From an uncultured Clostridia bacterium (GTDB lineage: Bacteria > Bacillota_A > Clostridia > TANB77 > CAG-508), in NCBI GenBank assembly GCA_947594095.1, contig CANQEA010000020.1, positions 1-19,567 on the forward strand: DNA of 19,567 nt, read 5' to 3'. This document shows, in pieces, positions 1 through 6,260 of the stretch. The notes beneath the pieces were generated by a model. It did no database searches and was not told the origin of the DNA. It saw only the letters and a list, made by a program, of their open reading frames with translations. Made by a program: the position numbers and the translations under genes. Position 1 is the first letter of the stretch. Every line of letters begins with the position of its first letter.

Positions 1-25
1 TGTCGCCTTTTTTTATCTGGTTCAT
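1..25 (-). CDS. possible start of a further gene, cut by the window edge
   Basis: On the minus strand an ATG at 23-25 opens a frame (M-N-Q-I-K-K-G-D) that runs off the window. An AAGGA element lies about 11 bases upstream, near 38-44. Only eight codons are visible, so nothing can be said about function. The spacing is loose, so this could be a chance ATG. Confidence 0.2.
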
Positions 26-163
26 TTTACTATCATTCCTTTTTAGGCAAAAACTTGGTTAAAAAAGACAAGTATTTATTTTTAACCTTATCCCTTTTAT
101 TCTATGTCATATTTTGTAAATTTGTGAAGTTTTATTATTGTCTACCTCAATTATTTCTTCCTT

Positions 164-1187
164 CTATTGAACTAGATAATTAATTTGCTCTACAGACAAT
201 CCTGTTATCTCAGAAATTTCTTGTATAGAAAAGTTTTTAGCAAGTAATTTTTTTGCAATTTCTTTTTTGCTTTCCATTTTGCCTTCTCTTCTACCTTCTT
301 CCTTTTCCGCTTTTCTTCTTATTATTCCGCTTTATTATGTCTCTTCGTTTTTCTTCTCTTAACATTTCTATACATGCAAGCATTTTCTCTTCTCCTCCTT
401 TTAATTTATTTATATATTCTTTTGCTTTTGCTCTCCCAATTTTTTCTTTTAGAATAAGATTAATTAAATTTATAATAAAACTTTTATCTTCTTCCTTAAT
501 TTTGGGCAATATCTTTTTTAAACTAAGTATCAACTCATCATTATTCCTCGACTTTTCTAGTATCATTAGCTTACTTATTAATAAATCATCTTTTAATAAA
601 GTATCAACAGAATAATCGTTTATATCTACTAAATAATAATAAGATAATGGTGGTTCATTGTATGTGTTAATTGATATACTATTCAAAGCATTTTTTGCAT
701 TCCATTTTTGTTTTCCTGTATATAATACAATAGGAATTACAGTAGGAATATAAAAGTTTTTTATATTTGCATTAGATATATTTATTGCACTTTTAATAAT
801 TTCATGTTGATATGCTAATATTCTATATGACATAGCATAATCGATTTTGGTTTGATGTTCAATTAGAATAAAAATATTTTTATTTTTTAGTTTATAAACA
901 ATATCTGCCTCTTTATTTTTAAATTCAGATGTAACAAAGCTTGTTTTGTAAAGTAATAAATCATTTGAAGTTATTTTCTCCTTAAAATGAATTATGTTAT
1001 TAATAAATTTACATGCATCAATTTTATTTGAAAGAACTGTTCTGAATATTTTATCATGTTTATTATTAATTAGACGTGGTTTATTAAATTCTAAAGATAT
1101 AAATTGTTTATTTTTTGTTGATAATTTAAAAGATTTATTGTAATAATTTTTATTGCAATACTTGTTTTTTATTTTTCTTTTTATCAT
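164..1187 (-). CDS. Rpn family PD-(D/E)XK nuclease/putative transposase, read through a +1 shift at CGG
   Basis: About 340 residues if one base is skipped at 329. The upstream frame (286 codons before the CGG) carries the Rpn/YhgA-like core: HDKIF near residue 44-48, then the nuclease signature with Asp95 (E-A-D-I-V-Y-K) and the E-x-Q pair Glu110/Gln112 (I-E-H-Q-T-K), so the catalytic residues look intact. Without a shift the frame stops at 291, twelve codons after the CGG. With the shift it continues into the basic, helix-rich tail usual for this family (E-G-R-R-E-G-K, then I-A-K-K-L-L and an S-I-Q-E-I-S-E-I-T-G-L-S helix-turn-helix-like end) and stops at 164. Family members are DNA nucleases linked to RecA-independent recombination and, in some cases, phage defence. 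A consensus promoter lies directly upstream and leaves almost no leader; no good ribosome site is seen before the ATG at 1187. Alternative reading: a pseudogene with an indel. Confidence 0.75.
327..329 (-). other. putative +1 recoding site (CGG) in the Rpn gene
   Basis: In-frame AAG-CGG-AAT. Skipping the C gives GGA-ATA-ATA and opens the tail frame. That frame is blocked by two TAA codons immediately upstream of this point, so the shift must happen here or in the following dozen codons. Confidence 0.6.
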
Positions 1188-1205
1188 ATTATTAGTGTTA
1201 CTTCT

Positions 1206-1234
1206 ATTTTAACGTCTTAATACCTTTTTGTCAA
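1206..1234 (-). promoter_or_regulatory. consensus promoter for the Rpn gene starting at 1187
   Basis: Minus-strand TTGACA (1229-1234), 17-base spacer, TAAAAT (1206-1211). Transcription would start around 1199, leaving only about a dozen bases before the ATG at 1187, so the message would be nearly leaderless. A strong GGAGGTGAT element near 1262-1270 lies upstream of this promoter and has no start codon that opens a frame. Confidence 0.6.
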
Positions 1235-1287
1235 GAAATTTAGAAATATTTTTCGATATCACCTCCAGCTTATTACAAAATTAAACT

Positions 1288-1473
1288 TTAAAAATGAATC
1301 TGCTCTATTATATCTTGAAGTTCCTTTTGTGTTATATCTAAATATTTCATAATTTTTTCATCAGGCTCATTATTTTTTAGCATATTTCTTACTATTTTTC
1401 TTCTTTCCAAGCTTTGGCCTTTTTCCATCATTCTTTTTGAATTTTGTATAAACTGATATAATAATTCATCCAT
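1288..1473 (-). CDS. 61-residue stand-alone Rpn tail domain
   Basis: A short gene with its own ATG and an AGGTGA ribosome site seven or so bases upstream. The product resembles only the C-terminal part of Rpn proteins: a basic helical segment (M-E-K-G-Q-S-L-E-R-R-K-I-V) followed by a helix-turn-helix-like end (E-K-I-M-K-Y-L-D-I-T-Q-K-E-L-Q-D-I-I). No nuclease core is present in any frame directly upstream. It sits between two larger Rpn relatives on the same strand. It may be a relic of a deleted gene, or a small protein like RpnS, the C-terminal product that inhibits the full-length enzyme in the Escherichia coli system. The intact start signal favours an expressed protein. Confidence 0.55.
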   Translation of the reverse strand: MDELLYQFIQNSKRMMEKGQSLERRKIVRNMLKNNEPDEKIMKYLDITQKELQDIIEQIHF

Positions 1474-1539
1474 TTATTTCACCTCTTTTCTTTTTACTTT
1501 TCTCTATTTTTTCATTTAAATTTATAGCCTAGAAATTTA

Positions 1540-2229
1540 TTATAATGTTTGTATGTTTACAATATTTTTCTTAACTTCTTGTAACAATTCTACATTTTTA
1601 GTCTTTTTTGCAAATAAAACTTTGTTAATTAAAGTATTTTTTGATAATAGTTTTTCTTCAGATAATTCTTTTATTTTAATTATGTTATAGGTAAATTCAA
1701 CTTCTGATATAGTGGATAATTCCTTTTGTTGTCGAAGTGATTTTATTTCACTATTGTTGTTTTCTTGAAGACATATAATAACTGGATAAATAGTAGGATA
1801 TATTATTTTTTGTTTCAATCTTCCTTTTTTAATTGCATAACCCATAATTTCCATACAACTGCTAATCAGTTTATTTACTGCCTCTTCATCTTTTTCTGAT
1901 TTTTGAACTTCTATCATATAATAAACATGTTTTGAACTAATTTTATAGATTAATTGGATCTGATTATCTTTTATCTTTTTTGTTTCACATCTTTTTAAGT
2001 TGTTAGCTTTTAGCTTTTCTTTTGGGTACAAAAAATCATTTATAAAATTCGCTACTTCATTTTTATCTGATAAAACTTTTTTAATAACTTCTTCATAATC
2101 TAAAACAATATTATTTTTTTCTTTTTCGATTAAATTATAAGTTTGTTGTGGTTCTGCTATATGAAAGATATCTCCAAAATGTAAAGTATGAATTGTTTTT
2201 ATATATTTTTTATAATTAAATACTTCGAT
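1540..2229 (-). CDS. Rpn-like PD-(D/E)XK protein lacking the catalytic Asp, with an unusual start
   Basis: About 229 residues from the proposed start. The core aligns with the Rpn pattern (I-Q-L-I-Y-K, then Y-Y-M-I-E-V-Q-K-S), but the position of the catalytic Asp is Gln92, while Glu107 and Gln109 of E-x-Q remain, so the copy is probably inactive as a nuclease. The usual basic, helix-turn-helix tail is missing. Start choice: a perfect AAGGAGG lies at 2238-2244, and the in-frame codon eight bases on is ATC (2227-2229), not ATG. No ATG, GTG or TTG is available near there. An upstream in-frame start near 2394 would run antisense through the start of the SpoVD-like gene and encode low-complexity hydrophobic sequence, so I rejected it. 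It could be a decayed paralogue with a mutated start codon. Confidence 0.6.
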   Translation of the reverse strand: MEVFNYKKYIKTIHTLHFGDIFHIAEPQQTYNLIEKEKNNIVLDYEEVIKKVLSDKNEVANFINDFLYPKEKLKANNLKRCETKKIKDNQIQLIYKISSKHVYYMIEVQKSEKDEEAVNKLISSCMEIMGYAIKKGRLKQKIIYPTIYPVIICLQENNNSEIKSLRQQKELSTISEVEFTYNIIKIKELSEEKLLSKNTLINKVLFAKKTKNVELLQEVKKNIVNIQTL

Positions 2230-2249
2230 TTTATTTTCCTCCTTAGCTC

Positions 2250-2278
2250 TTGATTTTTTTTTATTTATTTTATACAAT
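2250..2278 (+). promoter_or_regulatory. promoter of the SpoVD-like gene
   Basis: TTGATT (2250-2255), 17-base spacer, TACAAT (2273-2278). The predicted start near 2285 gives a short leader with GAAGGTG at 2294-2300 and the ATG at 2306. It overlaps the start region of the divergent Rpn-like gene. Confidence 0.5.
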
Positions 2279-2305
2279 ATAGGCAAAGAAAAAGAAGGTG
2301 TACAT

Positions 2306-4655
2306 ATGAATAAATATAATGGGAAAAACAAGAATAAAAAAAATACTAACAAAAAAAATTCTAATTCTATGAAAAAAGCTTCTAATAAAAACAAGAAAAC
2401 TTCAAATATAGTAAAGATGGATAGTAGTTTTTCATCTCAGAATTTTATACATACAAAAAAACTAAGGGTCATGATCTTTATCACCATAATTATTTTTGTG
2501 CTTTTAATTGTACGTTTAGGATTTATACAGTTTGTGGAAGGAAATAGTTTAAAAGAACAAGCATATAAACAACAAACTATTAATCAGATTATTAGTCCAA
2601 AACGTGGTAATATTTATGATTCTACTGGTCAATCACTAGCAATTAGTGCACAAGTAGATACAATAACAATTAACCCTGCTAAAATAAAAGATAAAACAGA
2701 TGCAAAAACTAAAACTTTGAGGGAAGATGTCGCTAAAGCCTTTTCAGAAATCTTTGAACTCGATTATGAAGAGACTCTTGCAAAATTAAATAGTGAAGCT
2801 CAAGTTGAAACAATTGCAAAAAAAGTTGATAAAGAAAAAGTAGATAAATTAAAACAATGGATGAATGATAATAATGTTTCTGTTGGAATTAATATTGACG
2901 AGGATACTAAAAGATATTATCCACATGCAACAGTTGCTTCAAATGTTCTAGGATTTTGTGGAAATGACAATCAGGGTTTAATGCGGAATAGAAAATTCAT
3001 GGGATTCAGTTTTAAAAGGTAATCCTGGTAAAATTGTAAGTTCTCAAGACGGTAGCCAAAGAGAAATTCCAAATGCTAAAGAAACTTACATTTCTGCTGA
3101 AAATGGAAGCGATTTGACCTTAACATTAGACTTCCATATTCAATCAATTGTTGAGAAGTATTTAAAACAAGCAGTTGAAAAAAATAAATGTACTAAAGGT
3201 GGAAATGTTATAGTTATGGACCCTAAGACTGGTGATATTTTAGCTATGGCATGTTATCCAAATTATGATTTAAATACACCTTTTACACCTTTGGAAGGTA
3301 CTTCTTTTGCTAATGGATTTGCAGAACTTTCACAACAAGACCAAACAAACACTTTATATAAAATGTGGACAAATAAATCAGTTGCAGAAACATATGAACC
3401 TGGTTCAACTTTTAAAGTTATAACTTCTTCTGTTGCAATAGAAGAAAATATTACAACTCCAGATAAAGCAGGCGATTTTTACTGTAAAGGTTATGAATCT
3501 TTTGCTAATGATACAATACATATACATTGTTGGAGAGATGTTCCACATGGTTCACAATCTTTACGTTACGCTTTAGGTAATTCTTGTAACCCTGCATTTA
3601 TGCAATTAGGAAAAAGAATTGGTGCTCCAACACTATATAAATATTACGATGCTTTTGGATTATTTGAACCAACAGGTGTTGGATTATATGGTGAACAAAC
3701 TGGTGTATTTCATAATTTAGAAGATATTGGTGAAATTGAACTTGCAACTATGTCTTTTGGACAGAGAATAACTGTTACTCCATTACAACTATTAACTGCA
3801 ATTTCTTGTGTTGCAAATGATGGTATTTTAATGAAACCAAGAATTGTAAAACAAATTACTAATACAGATACAGGTGCTGTTACTGAGATTCCAACCACTC
3901 AAGTAAGACAAGTTATTTCTAAACAAACATCTGAAACAGTTAAATCTATGATGGAACATGTTGTAACAAAAGGTACTGGTGGAAACGCCTCAGTTTCTGG
4001 ATACTCAATAGGTGGTAAAACAGGTACTTCTGAGCCTTTAGAAGCAAATAAAACAGAAGGATATGTTGCTTCATATGTTGCAATTTCACCTGTTGAAGAT
4101 ACACAAGTATCATTGCTTTTAACATTATATGACCCTAAAGGTGATGCAGGTCACCAAGGTGGTACAATTGCAGGGCCAGTTGTTGCTCAAATGTTTTCAG
4201 AAATTCTTCCATACCTAAATGTACCATCAAATGACACATCTTCTAATTCTAACTCTGACAACTTAATTGTAGTTCCAGATGTTAGAAACAAAACAGTTGC
4301 TGAAGCAGAAAAAATCTTAAAATCTGCTGGATTTACTGTTAATGTTTCTTCTATTGGAGATAACAACGTACTTTTAGTTAATGACCAAACACCAAAACCT
4401 GGTATTTCTCTTAGCAAAAACTCAGTTATTATGATTTATAGTGAAGGAAGTACTGTTGCAAAATCTGTTGCAGTGCCAGATTTAACAGGTATGTCTGTAT
4501 CACAAGCAACTTCAACTTTAAGAGAACGTAACTTAAATATAAGTGCAGATGGAACAGGTACTGTAATTTCACAAGATTATTTAAAAGACGAACAAGTTCC
4601 AGAAGGTACAGTAATTAGAGTAACACTTAAAAAAGCTCTGACTGATGCACATTAG
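2306..4655 (+). CDS. spoVD: class B penicillin-binding protein with two PASTA domains (SpoVD/FtsI type), +1 shift at CGG
   Basis: Peptidoglycan D,D-transpeptidase, about 782 residues after the shift. Order: Lys/Asn-rich cytoplasmic tail (1-50), one membrane anchor (about 55-75), dimerisation domain, transpeptidase domain, two PASTA repeats (about 655-720 and 722-779; V-V-P-D-V and A-V-P-D-L openings). Active-site motifs are all present: S-T-F-K with Ser367, S-C-N from Ser426, and K-T-G from Lys571. The first frame stops at 3022 after F-S-F-K-R. Skipping one C at 2984 yields G-L-M-G-I-E-N-S-W-D-S-V-L-K-G-N-P-G, matching the conserved GLxGIE...LKG segment of these enzymes, so a single complete protein is very likely. 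The gene has its own promoter and terminator and stands alone among Rpn genes rather than in a division cluster. SpoVD acts in spore cortex synthesis; a vegetative role cannot be excluded. Confidence 0.88.
2984..2986 (+). other. putative +1 recoding site (CGG) in the SpoVD-like gene
   Basis: TTA-ATG-CGG-AAT in the first frame. Skipping C2984 gives GGA-ATA-GAA. This is the best constrained of the six sites because the family alignment demands Gly-Ile-Glu exactly here. Failure to shift ends translation twelve codons later. Confidence 0.75.
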
Positions 4656-4665
4656 TTTAATATTT

Positions 4666-4706
4666 GAAGTTATACAAAAATTAAAGTTTTGTATAACTTC
4701 TTTTTT
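4666..4706 (+). terminator. rho-independent terminator after the SpoVD-like gene
   Basis: A perfect 14-base-pair stem (GAAGTTATACAAAA, 4666-4679, against 4687-4700), a 7-base loop and six T residues (4701-4706). The T run overlaps the stop codon of the converging Rpn-like gene. Confidence 0.92.
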
Positions 4707-5340
4707 ACATGATTTTTACTCTTGTAGGCTCATCTGGTAACATTCCAACTAATAAAATATCCTCACTTCCCTTTTCTATATAAGATTCCCATGCTTCTAG
4801 TTCATTATATTTGCTTTTACATTGTTTAATATAGTTTTCGAATTCTACCAAATGTATTTCTGCTCCATGTTTTAAAATATTAGATGTGTTATTTTCAATT
4901 TCTAATAAAATACTGTCTTTATATTTTTCTTTTGCTATTTGATGAATTTGAACCTTTCTTATTGTAATATATGGCGTTATTGCTTCACCCTCGCTTTGGT
5001 TCTTCTTTTTAGATTCTTTTTCATAAATCATACACCAAAAACAAAAGATATTTTGCTTTATAAATTCTGGGCTACTATAATTTAAATATACTTCTAGCGT
5101 TTTCTCTCCATATAATGATAGCTTAACTTTAACAAGGGAAAATCCATATTCTGACATGGAATTAAGTTGTTCTAACTCACATTCTTTTATTTCTCTGATA
5201 TCTAAGTTTAAAACTTTTGTAAGTAAATCTATTACCATTCCTTCGTTTTCAATGTTGCATATAATTTGCCTTAATATTTCTTGATTTTTATTTGATAATT
5301 TTATAATATCACCTCCTACTCCATAACTTCTTTTTCCCAA
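4705..5340 (-). CDS. degenerate Rpn/PDDEXK_2-like paralogue
   Basis: Up to 211 residues. It resembles the gene just upstream in plan rather than in detail: an N-terminal L-T-K-V-L-N-L-D-I stretch, a central beta region and a C-terminal E-A-W-E-S-Y-I segment that parallels E-A-W-M-N-Y-L in the neighbour. The nuclease Asp and the E-x-Q pair are not visible, so catalysis is unlikely. Start choice is uncertain. A TTG at 5340 overlaps the end of the upstream gene by 25 bases and has no clear ribosome site. A perfect TAGGAGGTGAT at 5308-5318 is followed in frame only by ATT (5305-5307) and ATA codons. The gene is probably cotranscribed and translationally coupled with the one upstream. It is a diverged family member or one that is decaying. 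Confidence 0.55.
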   Translation of the reverse strand: MGKRSYGVGGDIIKLSNKNQEILRQIICNIENEGMVIDLLTKVLNLDIREIKECELEQLNSMSEYGFSLVKVKLSLYGEKTLEVYLNYSSPEFIKQNIFCFWCMIYEKESKKKNQSEGEAITPYITIRKVQIHQIAKEKYKDSILLEIENNTSNILKHGAEIHLVEFENYIKQCKSKYNELEAWESYIEKGSEDILLVGMLPDEPTRVKIM

Positions 5341-5942
5341 TAATCATTTAGAACATTGTCTAATTTTTTTATCTTGGTAAACTTCGTTGTTACTTCTTTT
5401 ATATTGCTACCTATTAGGTAATTCATCCACGCTTCTTTTTTATCTGTTATTTCTCCTGTGCATATATATTTTGGAAGTTCTATTACTTCTAATTCAATGT
5501 TAACAGGCTCTAATTCTCCAAGCGTTTCTTGTGGTATTTTTATTTTGTGATGATATTCTTTTGTATTAAAAAATTTAAAGTCTAATAAATTTATTGTAAT
5601 AGTTGGTGCAATTACATTATATTCTTTGTATTCAATTTGATTTGTGTGAATTTGTGCATAATATAATAGCATTTTACTTTGTATATGTAGACCCTCAACA
5701 AACTGAATTCCTAAGTTTAGCTGTTTTTGGTCTTTTAAATATACCCTCATGTCACAAATTCCAAAGTTTTCTTCTTTTGGGAGATATTTTTCTTTATATC
5801 TTAAATAGGGATTTAAATGAATTTTTTCAATTTCTATATTTAAAAAAGTTTCGATAAAATCTTGTAAGATATCAATGTTTTCTTCTTTTTGTAATACTTT
5901 TCTAAGCACATAGTTGCTTTTTGATACAAATTTTTGATTCAT
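5316..5942 (-). CDS. Rpn/PDDEXK_2 family putative nuclease-transposase
   Basis: 208 residues, ATG start. The pattern is that of the clostridial PD-(D/E)XK family: L-Q-D-F-I-E-T-F-L-N-I-E-I near the start, P-K-E-E-N-F-G-I-C-D with Asp64, then L-G-I-Q (78-80) where many relatives have E-x-Q, and the H-I-Q-S-K-M-L-L-Y-Y-A-Q segment. The Glu of the active pair is Gly78 here, so activity is doubtful. The only strong ribosome site (AAAGGAGG, core 5973-5977) is about 30 bases before the ATG and is separated from it by a perfect 16-base palindrome. A consensus promoter lies at 6107-6135, giving a leader of about 155 bases. First gene of a two-gene operon with the paralogue downstream. Confidence 0.72.
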   Translation of the reverse strand: MNQKFVSKSNYVLRKVLQKEENIDILQDFIETFLNIEIEKIHLNPYLRYKEKYLPKEENFGICDMRVYLKDQKQLNLGIQFVEGLHIQSKMLLYYAQIHTNQIEYKEYNVIAPTITINLLDFKFFNTKEYHHKIKIPQETLGELEPVNIELEVIELPKYICTGEITDKKEAWMNYLIGSNIKEVTTKFTKIKKLDNVLNDYWEKEVME

Positions 5943-5950
5943 ATAAAATT

Positions 5951-5966
5951 TTTTAGTGCACTAAAA
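5951..5966. repeat. perfect 16-base palindrome between ribosome site and start codon
   Basis: TTTTAGTGCACTAAAA is its own reverse complement. It lies in the leader of the minus-strand Rpn gene, between the AGGAGG-type site (5973-5977) and the ATG (5942). It could be an operator, or an RNA hairpin that shortens the spacing. Confidence 0.6.
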
Positions 5967-6012
5967 TTAAATCCTCCTTTCGTACTTATTTTAATTGAAT
6001 AGATTGGAATTT

Positions 6013-6051
6013 TTGTTATAACTTGGAAAATTGGGGGAATTGTTATAACAA
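6013..6051. repeat. paired TTGTTATAAC repeats in the leader
   Basis: TTGTTATAAC at 6013-6022 and GTTATAACAA at 6042-6051 form a 10-base inverted repeat around a 19-base loop. Because GTTATAAC is itself palindromic, the two copies are also direct repeats (6013-6022 and 6040-6049). The element is in the transcribed leader downstream of the promoter at 6107-6135. It may be a regulator binding site or a stem-loop. Confidence 0.5.
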
Positions 6052-6106
6052 GAAAATGAAATTTTGAATCTAAACATTTGAAAAAAATTATATATAATTT
6101 ATAAAA

Positions 6107-6135
6107 AGTATATTCTCATTTTTTATGGTTGTCAA
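6107..6135 (-). promoter_or_regulatory. consensus promoter for the two-gene Rpn operon
   Basis: Minus-strand TTGACA (6130-6135), 17-base spacer, TATACT (6107-6112). Transcription would begin near 6100. A second TTGACA occurs about 12 bases further upstream but has no matching -10 element. Confidence 0.75.
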
Positions 6136-6190
6136 TATTTTGTCAAAAAAAATCGTAATTTTTCATCGCAAAATTCGACAAAATATATAA

Positions 6191-6226
6191 AAAATGAAAG
6201 TAGATTTTTGTGTCTACTTTCATTTT
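6191..6226 (-). terminator. rho-independent terminator after the surface-protein operon
   Basis: A 14-base-pair stem (AAAATGAAAGTAGA, 6191-6204, against 6213-6226) with an 8-base loop. Reading the minus strand, the stem ends in T residues followed by a TTATATATTTTG stretch. It lies about 35 bases after the stop codon at 6261. Confidence 0.85.
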
Positions 6227-6260
6227 ACAACTTCACTAAGTTAAGGTGTATTTATCCATT

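Noticed and set aside
2230..2394. Upstream N-terminal extension of the Rpn-like gene at 1540
   Set aside because: It would run antisense through the promoter and start of the SpoVD-like gene and encodes a hydrophobic low-complexity stretch unlike the family.
2306..4655. SpoVD-like gene as a pseudogene or as two adjacent genes
   Set aside because: All catalytic motifs, anchor and PASTA repeats are intact, and the one-base shift restores the conserved GLxGIE segment exactly at a CGG codon, like five other sites.
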